Shown in pieces: positions 1 to 11,600 of a stretch of DNA of 64,000 nt (the stretch's first letter is position 1; each line of letters opens with the position of its first letter). The stretch lies in contig JBHGNT010000015.1 of NCBI GenBank assembly GCA_043228905.1, positions 15,686,001 to 15,750,000 of the forward strand, given 5' to 3'. A program made the translations under genes and the position numbers. The notes under the pieces were generated by a model, which saw nothing but the letters and a program-made list of their open reading frames with translations, did not search any database and was not told the origin of the DNA. Source of the stretch: Azolla caroliniana. Taxonomy: Eukaryota; Polypodiophyta.

Positions 1-119
1 TTGCTAATCAATTAGGTGTTATAGTAGCTACTTCATTCTTTACTAAGGTGCAATTAAGCTTGTCAATTAGCTAATTGCAGTATAGCACACAGTAGTCTCC
101 CTATTAATTGATTGAGTTT

Positions 120-1762
120 TGTGGAACCCACAACTAAGCATTTCCTAATGAAATGGTATCAAACTCCAATGTGCTTGGTCTTCACATGATACACCAGATT
201 TTTAGCCAGCGCAATGGTACTCTAACTCTTAAGTATCACAAAACAATCTGGGTACAAGGTGAGGTATGCCCATGTCACAGGCTAGTCTTTCCCTATAACT
301 TCCTTCCATGCCTCACTAGTTGCAACATACCTTCCTTCTGCAGTAGGGAGAGCAACCCATTCTTGGAGGCAAGATCTCCAAGATATGGTACCTCCCATAA
401 ACTAAAAAAGTGTACCTCTAAGTAGACTTTCTACTCTCAGAACAACCAACATAATCAGATTCGATATATCCAATAATAGAAACATAGACACTTATTTGTA
501 GTGCCACTTAGATATCCTAGTATCATCTTAACTGCTTCCTAGTGTTTCTGAAGAGGATTTGATAAAAACCTACTCATAAATCCCATTGTAAATTATATAA
601 TATTTGGCCTAGTCACTATCATATCGTACATGAGGTTACCAACAATAGATTGATAAGGAATTTTGCTCATGGACTCCTTTTCATCATCAGATTTGGGACA
701 CTCAAATAATAGTGTGTTGGTTTCCGCTTAAATAGTTTGGCCCTCACCAAACCAAAGTGGTTAACCCAAGCTGATTAAAGCCTTAACCGATTTGGAAATG
801 GTTTGGCCAAAATCGGTTATGTTTGGCTTGAGCCATCCCAAACCAAACTCAAACCGGTTAAGGAAGCTCAAGCCTAAATTGAACCGCCAAACCATTGAAA
901 AATGGTTTTAACGGTTCAATTCAGGCTTGAGTTTAGCTGTTGCCAATTCGTAAGTGTGTGCAAATGTTTTGCACTCTCCATATTAAACTTCATGAATATT
1001 TAGGATACATATTACATACTTAGATTGAGACAAGCAAAACATCCATTACTCTTATAATCATTGATACATATGCCAAGGAAGTGTTTTGAATTTCCCAAAA
1101 TTTTCATATCAAATGTTTGACTCAAAATTTTCTTTAGCGTAGACATCTCATCCTTGTTTTTACCAACAATGAACATATAATCTACATAGAGTTAAAATCA
1201 CATGTGCCATCTAGACATTTCTTTATATGTAGAAGCAAGTATTCATTGCACCTATTATAACCTTGGGACATAATGTAAGCATCAAATTTTTTATACCACT
1301 TCGACAAGATTGCTTAAGACCATACAAACTTTTCTTAAGCTTGCACACCAAATGCATTTTTCCATGAACCTCAGAACCCTTCAGATGTTCCATATAGATC
1401 TCCTCATTGGATATCCATGCAAAAAAGTTGTTTGTACATCCATTTGAAATAACTCAAAGTCGTTATTAGCAACCTTGAATGTGAACCTCATGCATAATGT
1501 AGTCATCATGTGGAACATTTTTAGCACTATCGGTTGGCTATTTATACTTATATACCCATTTACATGGCAATGTTTTCCTACCTTTTGGCAAAGGCACTAT
1601 TATGAATAATACTATCCAATTCACTCTACATTGCATGCATCCACTTAGCATGATCATGGAGTGATATGGCTTCATGATAACAAGAAGGTAACTGGCATCT
1701 GTTAGCATTACAAAATCCGTAAATCTACTAGGCGGTTTGGGGACACGTGTACATCTCCCCAA
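120..1762 (-). pseudogene. copia-A reverse transcriptase and RNase H fragments
   Basis: The minus strand carries the copia RT entry motif (LPKGRKTLPCKWVYKYK at 1555-1600), then EEIYMEHLKGSEVHGK, LKKSLYGLKQS and a degraded metal-binding YVD-type segment. A later connection region reads VGNLMYDMIVTRPNI, and near 120-200 there is an RNase H tail resembling KTKHIGV..YHFIRK. Stops and frameshifts are frequent. An AACCAAA-rich block at 711-951 interrupts the connection region. The order and motifs leave little doubt about the family, although no stretch over 75 codons is open. Confidence 0.75.
711..951. repeat. AACCAAA/GGTTTGG-rich insert in copia-A
   Basis: About 240 bp dense in AACCAAA, AACCGGTT and GGTTTGG words splits the copia-A connection region. 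The flanks share AGTGTGT (712-718 and 952-958), which may be a 7-bp target duplication. A related block occurs at 2641-2862. The composition resembles AACC-rich dispersed repeats common in plant intergenic DNA; I cannot assign a class. Confidence 0.5.
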
Positions 1763-2149
1763 GGATTCCTGAGCCTGAATACCATGATAAGGTTGTGCAT
1801 GGGAAACATCATTTTGAACACATCATGCTAAACATCATCATTCTGAATATCATCATGTTAAGCATCATCATCAACCTGGTTAACAACATTTTTAAGTGGT
1901 TGACCACATGTAGGAGGATCAACATTAGTGGAAATCTTGTTTTACGGTAACATAAGGTATAACATCCTTAAATACCACTTTTCTCACTTCTACCTCCTTA
2001 ATGGGTCGCTTATGCATCTTGCTTTCATTAAAAACATCATCGCTACTTCTAACAATAGTATGAGACTAAGTATCCCATCAGCGATATCCAAACTACCCAT
2101 CGATTCCATAACAAAAAAAAATACATTTCCTACATTTATAATCCAGTTT

Positions 2150-2640
2150 CTACGTTAATTTATTCAAAATATGCACATATGAGTCATAGTGCAGTGTCTT
2201 GCTGATCGACAACTCTCGTGCTACTTTCAGGCTTATGATTGCGTTTGGTGATAGATTAACATGAATTGTTGTTAAAAATAGCTTTTCCCAAAAAATTATG
2301 AGAGTTTTGCATAATGTAGCATAGAGACAACACAATCCTGAATAGTTTTATTCTTGATAGGGGTGTAAGGAGCCATAAACTCTTTCTAAATGCCTCTAGA
2401 GACTTATAAAAGTGACTAAATTCGTGAGAGGTATACACATCTCCATTGTCTGAAGTAAAGCCTTAAGCATTGTGCCCTATTCCCTTAATTGGATAGACCC
2501 AAAATTTCCTAGTGGCATCATCAATGAAAGTGACAAAGTACAATGTCCCTCCCAAAGATCTTGTGGGTAGTTTTCATGGCAAGATGAGAACCATTGCTAA
2601 AATGTATTGAAATATCTCCTATACCAATCACTAGCAATCA
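2150..2640 (-). pseudogene. copia-A integrase fragment
   Basis: Minus-strand fragments read like a copia integrase core. There is a TFIDD-type segment followed by KFWVYP, then TSDNGDVYTSHEF, where the DNG matches the second catalytic aspartate region. Downstream is a strongly shifted stretch corresponding to the region that follows the catalytic glutamate. At least one stop (before GFTSDNG) and several shifts break the frame. The match is by motif and by position ahead of RT. Confidence 0.65.
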
Positions 2641-2862
2641 ACAACGGTTTGGTTTGGGAGTCTCAAACCAAATTCTTGAAAAAGTTGGAACTTAAACCAA
2701 ACTGTACTGAACCAAACCATGAAACCATTTAGTTCAAAATCGTTGAAACTGAGCCATTTAAAACAAATCAACCTCAAACCAAACGGTTCTGAAGATTTAC
2801 AAACTGTTAAGTTGTTAAACATTTAAATCGTGGTTTTGTGGTTTGATTTTGGTTTTGGTTTT
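2641..2862. repeat. AACCAAA/GGTTTGG-rich repeat, second copy
   Basis: This segment has the same kind of AACCAAA and GGTTTGG words as the block at 711-951. It begins exactly where the copia-A integrase homology stops, so it marks that element's truncation or interruption point. It ends in a run of GGTTTTGGTTTTGG. Confidence 0.45.
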
Positions 2863-3339
2863 GGTGTAAAACATATTACCGATGATTTAGCAATTATAGT
2901 ACACTTAATTTTTCAAAGAGTGCACTTAAAGTAAATCCTTTGAACTTTTGATTAAGTAATCAATTACACACTTATATTGTCAGATGATTTAAATGAATAA
3001 CAAAATGCATAAAATCACTAAAATTTCATAAAAATTTGAAAAATGTGGAAAATACCAAAATAGGAATACAAGAGGAAAATAATACCATCACATGATCCTC
3101 ATGCTCACAAACACCACATTCTGAAAGGCGATTGCTACTTCATTAACCATACTTGATTGTAAAAACAACTTGATGTGCCCAATGTATTTGCAATATTATT
3201 ATAAGGATGCTCAAGCTTTCCATATAAATGTCTTCAAGCAAAAATGACTTGTACAAAGAAACTCAATTTCTCAACAAGATATTCTTATTGTTACTATTTG
3301 TCAAAATTTATGGCAACATTCTGCCAATCTTAATCGGCT

Positions 3340-3380
<41 letters not shown>

Positions 3381-3640
3381 GAATCCTTCACAATTATAAG
3401 GATCCCAAAGTATTAAGTCAAAATTTACACGATTTGATCTCTTTGTCGGCGATCTGTCTACTAGAGCTATCTATACTAGTACCACCACTACGGCCAAAAC
3501 GATGAGGTCAACCATTTCCTCAGCCTTCACCCCTGTGCAATTAGAAGATCATTATCTTTAAACAAGCATTTATTTCAACCAGCATGTAATGTATTTATGA
3601 TGAAAGGCTCCAAAATACATCAGAAAGCTCGAATAGAACA
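2863..3640. other. AT-rich spacer with compound microsatellite
   Basis: No protein homology or RNA gene is seen here. The only clear structure is a (CT)12 run followed by (AT)8 at 3341-3380. Compound CT/AT tracts in this window often sit next to LINE ends, but no element end was recognised at this one. Confidence 0.5.
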
Positions 3641-3649
3641 TCGTACATG

Positions 3650-4412
3650 GCAATTTGAGTATTTGCATATACAGGTCGTAAATGGAAAACACATGGCTAC
3701 GTAAGCTATATGGGTGATCCTTATGCGGGTCCACAAAGCAAAGTCATCTGTTTCTTCCAATTCATGACTAGATTGGGATGCCACATTCTAGCCACTCGAA
3801 CTGCTGGAGAGCCAACTGTTGCAAAGATTTGGCACACATATCGTGTTCCCCATGTAATTATTACTAAGTTTTGGCGGAAAATATGGATCCAACACCACGC
3901 AAATTACCACGTTCCAATGGCTAGTAATACATAGTTCCAATGCCTAGAGACCCATCGAATATGGCGGGGGATTGACCGCCTATTGCAATTATGTTAGGTG
4001 CAAGGTACAATCAAGTGGGGGAATGTATATTGGTTATCATGGGAGACCCCAATAGACAAGTACAAACATTGGGAGGAGGGCATGACACTAGTGATAAAGG
4101 CACAAGGGATACTTTGAAAACAATGGGTCTTTTCCAATCAAAGCTTGCATCAAGCAATGTTATTGCAAATATGGAGTGACGTTGTAGCCACTCTAAAGCG
4201 CCAATACAATGGCCTCACGGGCAGATCCGACGGAATCGAAAGACAACGATTAACCTTCATCCTATAATGGTTGTCCTCTCCCTTTCTTGAGTTAGTAGGC
4301 CACCATATAAGATGGAACTATTGCATCCCTTTGGGATTTGTATATAGCATTCTAATCTGTAAAATTTTATAACTAATGGAAGGAGTTTTTTTGGAAAAAA
4401 AGGAAAGCTCCA
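3650..4412 (+). mobile_element. LINE-3c: 5'-truncated L1-like LINE 3' end
   Basis: The plus strand encodes the C-terminal end of the LINE-3 ORF2. The stretch near 3709-3890 (DPYAGPQSK, RLGCHILAT, HVIITKFW) matches LINE-3a at 54313-54500. A second stretch near 4150-4330 (SDVVATLKRQYNGL, DGIERQRL) matches LINE-3a at 53700-53900. The 3' end near 4380-4410 shares the family terminus, a GGAGTTTTTTTGG followed by an A-rich tail. The copy is 5'-truncated and shifted in frame. The region between the two protein matches (3935-4150) is divergent. Confidence 0.8.
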
Positions 4413-5255
4413 ATAAATGATAGACTTTAACTAATCCTCTTGCAAATCCGTTGCGTTCTGCTCTAATTTGGAGCTTTGGAGGATTCTTAGGCTAGCTTAT
4501 TTTAATGCCCTACTAAGATCCATCAACTGAGATCCAAATCTAGAAATATTAATATCCAAAATAACAATTCATTTACAAGAAAAACTACATTAGACATTTA
4601 AAACAAAATTGACATAAAAAAATAAGTATTTATGGTTTCATAATCATACAACTACATACCAAGACTTCATCAAGCTTATGATATTGATTTGTGTATCAAC
4701 GTGCTTTGGAATAGACAAGGTCATCAAAGAATTATAGGACCTTGTGAAGATATTGGGCAAGAGGAGCATACAAGAGAGGTAGTGGATTAACCTCATGGTT
4801 TGTACACAAAGAACACACAAAGAGAAAACATCTACCACAAAGACAATGGTGGGTGGTTACACATCAATGTATAACGCAAGAAAATAGGCACTAGAATAGT
4901 GTATCTGTACATGCAAGAAGATCCCCCTTGTGCAAATTACACAATGCCAAATCGACTTAATTCGCGCTGCAATGCAATAACAGACATCCATACGTATAAT
5001 GACATTATTGCTTCTCCCAAGTCTTTAGCACTTGGAGATAGAGGGACATTGAATCAATGGCAAATAACCATATTAACAATTAACATGGAGTTATGTCTGG
5101 AAGAGAAAATCAATTTAGACTCTTCCCAAACATGAGAATAAAATCATTGTCCACTGAAATTTCGTGTAAGAAAGCTTTGGAACACTCCGTAAATTTTTGC
5201 CACTATAAGCTATACATGTGGAACTCATTTTTCATTCACAACTTACAATACAAGC
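4413..5255. other. Spacer downstream of MIC60
   Basis: I see no coding similarity, RNA gene or recognisable transposon between the LINE-3c tail and the end of MIC60. The segment 5338-5365, just inside the MIC60 3' UTR, resembles the last codons of MIC60 (5425-5453), suggesting a small local duplication. Confidence 0.4.
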
Positions 5256-5261
5256 TTTATT
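5256..5261 (-). promoter_or_regulatory. Candidate MIC60 polyadenylation signal
   Basis: A canonical AATAAA on the minus strand lies about 160 nt downstream of the MIC60 stop codon. It is the nearest canonical hexamer I noticed on that strand. Plant poly(A) signals are loose, so this is only a candidate. Confidence 0.4.
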
Positions 5262-5420
5262 TCAAAATTTGTGTAGCACGTACAAAAATTGCTTAATAAT
5301 TATTGCCAAGCCTGGCAGATATTCAGCCCTAAATTACACCCAGCTGGATGCTATCCAACAGTTGAATAACAAAAGCTACAAAGTGATTGCAAATGTGATC
5401 TTCACCATTACTGACCCGAA

Positions 5421-5660
5421 CTATGCCAAGCTGGATGCTACAGCAGTTGCATGAGCTTGTAAAAGCAAAAGAACTTGTTCCATCACTGCTCGTTCGCGTG
5501 CTTGCTTAACCCAATCTGCAACTAATGTTTCTGCTTCAGTTCCTTTCACACTCTTTTCAATCAAGTCAGCAGCATCTACAAGATTTCCATCTGACAAACA
5601 TCTTTGTACTTGGCTAACAATAGAGTCTATTCCATCTGAGTACTTCCCTTCTTCCTTGAT
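5421..5660 (-). CDS. MIC60: MIC60 last exon (mitofilin C-terminus)
   Basis: Seventy-nine codons and a TAG stop after a GATGCAG acceptor. The protein runs from IKEEGKYSDGIDSIVS through LVDAADLIEKSVKGTEAE to DWVKQARERAVMEQVLLLLQ, which is the conserved C-terminal signature of plant mitofilin. It ends in a short divergent tail. Confidence 0.9.
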   Translation of the reverse strand: MKEEGKYSDGIDSIVSQVQRCLSDGNLVDAADLIEKSVKGTEAETLVADWVKQARERAVMEQVLLLLQAHATAVASSLA

Positions 5661-8600
5661 CTGCATCAAAAAAAGAAGTGAAACAAAAAACTCACTCTTC
5701 TATATAGTCATCCAAAAAATAGGTCAATTTGAGCAACTAAAGCAAACACCAATACTAAATCAACTTTGCATGTTAATAAATGAAAAACAAATTATCCATC
5801 TAGTAATAAGTCTAAACAACCACTTAATTTGGGTACCGAAACACGACATGGCTAGACCATCATACTCCAAAAACACTAAATAAATAATGGCTAGATCCCA
5901 ATCACTCCATGCTATTTTCCTTCAAAAGCACCACTCATCCATATCAAAAGATTGATTACATGTACAACTCTCTCAACCAATGAGTGTGATGAAGTAAAGA
6001 CGAACAATCACTTCTCCGAATCCCAGGGTAACTAACGAGGTCTGCAGTCCCAAATCCATTGTATCCACCATAATATGAATTAGCATCTAAAAACCTACCC
6101 TGTTGATGTGGGACCGCATTCATGCATTTGGGTCGAGGATAACATCCAGCTAAAAATATTTTCAAATGGGATGTCAAGAGTATAGACAATGGTTCTATCT
6201 TTTTCCATGAGGCAATGCAATTATTTTTCATGAAATCTGATACAAATTAAATGCTACCTTTAGTACAGATATTGCTTTAGCAGCTGCATGACTTAAAAAA
6301 CCACCACCCGAAGCAGGTATCAAGGACAATTCTAGAACTGCACTCTTCATGCTGTCAAACTGCAGAAACAACAAACAGAAATGGGATAAGACAAAGCTCT
6401 GTTTACCTGCCCTAAGGTTTAGTCATAGAAAGGAGATGGTGATATACTAAAGTCTACGTGGGTCCAACATAACCACTGAGACCAAAACCCATCCCCAGCT
6501 GTATAGGTGGAGGATTTGGAAATGGTAAAACAAAATTAAAATTGAAATGAAAAGTTAGCATAATTCTTAAAATTTCACAATCTCTGTGGCTTTGGTTATG
6601 AGGTCGGGAAAACGCAAAGACAATTCCATCTGTTGTCAATGATGGTTCCATCCTCATTAGGAATCTTTGAAAGCTATTGCAACTTCGTTGGAATTCTTGA
6701 AAAATTAATTCCTCATATCCAAGGTATTCTAGAGTGTTATGTTCTACTTTTTCTGGTGTACTGAGGCAGCAAATGCCACAATTTATTTTTGTTTGCCTCA
6801 ATATTCAGCCAACTCCGGTTTCTATTTTCAATGTCTGCATGTTTGAGCACCAACATGATGGCAAATGTTACTATCTTGGGCATCAGCCAGATGCGCTCCA
6901 TAATTTTCACAATATAAAATATTACAGCGACTGCAATAGTACTCAAACTTAGACCTATGTTGGATTCTCCATTTTATGTGGAAGGCTTCAAAGGTAAATC
7001 AGTAAAACATGAACACATTCTCCTGTCCCTTTTTATCTCTATGTGCACATCCAAGGATTCAACTTGCCATCTTGAAAAGCAGCTCTAGATTTCTCAGACC
7101 AAGCTGGATGTCTTTTGTTGTCTTTCTGTGGTAATTATCCAATTTTACATGTGCTTGAGGAGGCTATTTTGAGACATTGTTCTTAATTTTTTGTACTAAA
7201 TGCATAAAACTTCAAGGGACAGGGATTGCAATGAACATAAGATGGTTTTAGACAATTATGTGCAATTTCACGTTACATTAATTAACTGTTGCACATAAAC
7301 ATGAGACAGATTTTTCTCAGCTATTAAAAATAAGAAACCAATGATAAGCTTGCCTGTTGATGCAGTTGGGCAAGAGTCTTTGTTCCTTTTCTATGGACGT
7401 CCTTGGGCAGAGACGATAAAGCAGCATCTAAAAGAGGATCTGAACCATGGCCTCCATAAGATGCAAAAATTAAGTTGATAACCTTCTCTACTGGAGCACC
7501 ATTTTTCATTGCATCTTCCAAAGCAAAGGTTCCCTATTAAAACATTGGATTTATTCCAAGTGTCAAATACATACGTACATACATATATATATACATGGAA
7601 AAAAGCAAGCAAGCCATCTTATCTTATTTATACTAGTCCATGGGCCTTACCACAGCCAGTTTATGAGCCGTATGGCTATGGCGAACTTCTTCTGATCGTG
7701 CATAAAAGACCATACGCAAAGCTTCCAGCTGTAAATAAAAATTATAATCTGGCAATCATTCATGTGATGCATGCACATGCACAATAAAGAAGCATGACTA
7801 ATCTTACTTCTTGTTTTATATCCTTCACATCCTTCAAATAGAGTGCCTTCTCTTTTGCAATAGCTGCTGTTATTTCAGCTTTTGCTAGAAGATCTCCTTT
7901 CTCAAGTTTAAGATTTGTTTCTTCTTCCTGAAAAAAAGTCCATCAACTTTCAAGCTTTTAAACATAAAAATGTACCATAGTATTACATAGTTCGGAAAAT
8001 ACCTTACGCTTCAGTTCTTGATTAAGCTTTTCAATCGCAATTTCACGTTCTAATCTCAAAGCAGCTGCAGCTCTTTCTCTCTCTATTTCTATTTCCTTGA
8101 AATAAAAACAAAACTCGTCAGAGGATTCTACAAAACTAAAACAAATAATAATGCGAGCCAAACTGTGCGTCATCCATCCAGTTAGTTTCACAGCCAGTAT
8201 TAATAATGTAACTAACAGAAATTGTGGCTCATTTATCTAGTTACCACCCACCCAACCTTAATATTGGTGTCCATTTTTCCTACCTTCAAATAGATATTCT
8301 AATGTTATATGATAACCACCACACTCATGTTTTTCCTTAACACGGGCAATCTTATACATTGGGTTTGGGAGAATGCCTAGCTTCTTGTGCCCAACTTTCT
8401 TGTGGATATGTAACCCTTGGTGCTCTCAAAAGAAAATGTGCACATTTTCAGTTCCAAGAGCCATGAACTAAACTACGGCTATTTGACATACTTGTGACAC
8501 CAACTCTTATGTATGGAGTAGAAACATGGGGACCAAGTCTTAACAAGGAAAATAACTGGAAAGATTTAGAAAGAAAGAAAGAAAATTTATGTCTTTAAAG

Positions 8601-11600
8601 AGGCCAAAATGGCCTATAAGACCAGACAAGAGATTACATCTTATGTGCTGTCTTGTCTTTGAGAACAACAAATCAAAATAAAATAAATATTATTACATAA
8701 ATATAAAAGTAAATAAGATAAAATGAGAAGAGGGAATCTAGTTTTCAGCACATGTGAGATTCTCATGTTAGATATATTGTAACTTTTTTCATCGAAAGAT
8801 CTCTACCATAGATGACCCATGATATAATTCAGGCAGCGATGGGAGTATCCCCTATAATCACCGATGCACTATTCCAATCAATGACATGTATCAACGTCTA
8901 CGGGAGCTCCCTACAGGAAGGTACTCCAGGTTGGCATTATGTCATTAAGACAACTAGCTGAACATGGAGACACTCATTGTCGGTATGCTGAAATGCAGCA
9001 ATGGTTCGAGCCACATGGAATAAGCATAAACATAGGCCATGGGCTCATAAACCATGATCTCACCATCCTTGTCATTGACAAATAAAGGCCATTATCTCCC
9101 TTTCCATTTTTGATCAACCTATGCTAAAGATTTTTAGAAGACAAAAATTACAAAATATCTGAGTTGAGAATTTTACATGTACTAATAACAAGATTCTTTA
9201 GTCTTTTTTATTTCATTTACTTTTTTTACTTAGTAACATTTATTTTGGTTTGTTTTTTTGGTCCTATTGGCCATTTTCGCCTCTTAAAAGAATATATCTT
9301 TCTTTCTTTGAAGATCATTTATATCGCTTGTTTCTAGGACAAGAAAGTAAAAGAGCATGGAAAATGTTTAATGAGAGGCAACCTACCACACAACTGACCT
9401 CACTCAGGTGTGGCATGAATATGCAAATGTCGTATATGATATCCTAGGGCAACCTCCTCTTCCCCACTGACATGGCTCACACCCACATGAAAGAACCTTT
9501 TTTACCCACAAAATGTAAGAAATGCCATTGATCGGTTACAATTTGGCAAGGCTGAAAATGGAGACATTCATTGTTGGCATCCTGAAATGCAGCAATGGTT
9601 CGAGTCACATGGCATGAGTATAAATGCACTACCCCCCTTCCAATATAGCTTTGACTGTCCCCATCTAAATATGACCAAAGTGGAAAAGAATAGAGTGATC
9701 CGAACTGATATTATTAACTTGGAAAACAAGATAACATGGATCAGCCCCAAAATATCACTTGGTACGAAGATGACCCACTATAAGACACACTTCTTACACA
9801 CATCGGAGGATGGATTCATCATCAGGCCACCTTATATGGACATAGATCTATCCTATGCGCTGCGCATGTGATAGGGCAGCTACGAACTTTAGCACATCAA
9901 TTACAGATTGAGGTAGGCAGATATACAAGAATTTGCCAATTGTGTCATCAAGGAGTGGAATCCAAAGAACACTATGCTTGTCATTGTCGTGTCTTTTAAG
10001 AAATCAGAGGGAGATACCATTCCCTCTTTAAATGAGACTCCTACTAATGCTACAAGTCAATCAAGGGATACAGAAATGGGCTCCCAACCAGGACATAACA
10101 ATGGGGTTACAATTGATCGGGCAATAGCAATTTGTCATGCACGTAGGCCCCGACCCCATGGACCATGACCTCAACACCCTTGTCATCGATAGATAAAGGC
10201 CATTATCTTCCGCCATCGCAGGTACTTCACTTGCTTCGGAGATCTTTCCATTCTGGATCGACCTATGCTAGAGATCTTTCGAATACAAAAGCTATAATAT
10301 ATCTAACTTGGGAATCTCACATGTGCCAAAAACCAGATTCCCTCGTCTCTTTTTATCTTATTTACTTTTATATTTACGGAGTAATATTTATTTTATTTCG
10401 GTTTGTTGTTCTCAAAGACGAGACAACACTTAAGATGTAATCTCTTGTTTGGTCTTATAGGCCATTTTGGCCTCTTAAAAGAGGCTAATATTTCTTTCGT
10501 TCTCCAAACTCATTATGTATCTAGGAATATTTTATCTTGTTCCATAAATGCATGGGTTACAAAACCCACTCTCATTTTTATGTTTAAAAGCTTTGAGCCT
10601 CATGAAGAAATAATGTTCTTATCTAGCTTATTGTTAAATTGTTCATAACAGTTTTCTCACACCCTCCAACCAAAAACATAAAACTTATAGGTAATGAAAC
10701 AGGAGATAGGAGGAACAAACATGTTATTCCGGTAATAATACGTCCTCTGTTGGCTATAGCATTTGAAAAATAGCAAATTACTAATTCATTAATTTATACT
10801 ACCTAGCGTGTTGTCTGACACTTGGATCTTCTTTAAAATAAATACTCTATTCATATGATAAATACACATCGCTATGCAAATCAAATATTCAATTGGAAAT
10901 GACTGATTAAGAAGGACTACCTTTCCCAATCGATTCGCTTCTTCTGCATACATTAACTCCTTTGCCTGTGCATCCTTTAACTCTTCTTGGAGTACTTGCT
11001 GCATGATCAGAAGTGCTCACAATAAAATAATGGTCACTTAATTATCTAATTGCAGCGTAGTTTTAAGGAGGAAATCTAGAACTTTTAAGGTAATTGACAA
11101 CACCAGGAAACAATGATGCCTAAACCAGAACTAAGGAAGAGGACGAAGGACAAATCAATAATCAAAAGGTGGGTAAAGAAAAGTATCCTTATTGAAAACT
11201 AATAGATACTTCATGCTGACACAAAACTAGATATTGTATCTTATTCTAAAGATTTCTACCTTTATTTTCTTGAGAGCCTCTTCATAGAGGTAAGCATCAA
11301 TTTCTGCTTGTCTCTGTTCAGCAGCATGAACTATGTCCAACATATCAAATGCATTTTTTGCGGATTCACGGGATTGCCCATCTGTGGTACGCGTCTCATA
11401 TGCAGCATCAGGCTATAAACATATCATGAAGATTTAATAAATAATCCCTGATGCCCTCAAACAAAGATGCACCTATATAGCATGATCAGAAGAACTATAT
11501 CCCCAACTTTAAAGTTACCTTTATTGAGATCTCATGTTTCAATTCGGGTTCTGTTCCTGACTTTAATTCTTCTTCAAGTAGATATACAGTTTTTGCTCCG

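Larger units (their letters stand above)
1..2640 (-). mobile_element. copia-A: degraded Ty1/copia internal region
   Basis: On the minus strand, from about 2640 down to the window start, pieces of a Ty1/copia polyprotein appear in the order integrase, reverse transcriptase, RNase H. Many stops and frameshifts separate them. No LTR, primer-binding site or polypurine tract is visible, and the left end leaves the window. Two AACCAAA-rich segments lie inside it (711-951) and at its upstream edge (2641-2862). The domain order integrase before RT is the copia order, not the gypsy order. The element is clearly inactive. Confidence 0.8.

Noticed and set aside
6454-6801. 115-codon minus-strand ORF
   Set aside because: It lies within MIC60 intron 9, shows no family features, and the flanking exons join correctly without it.
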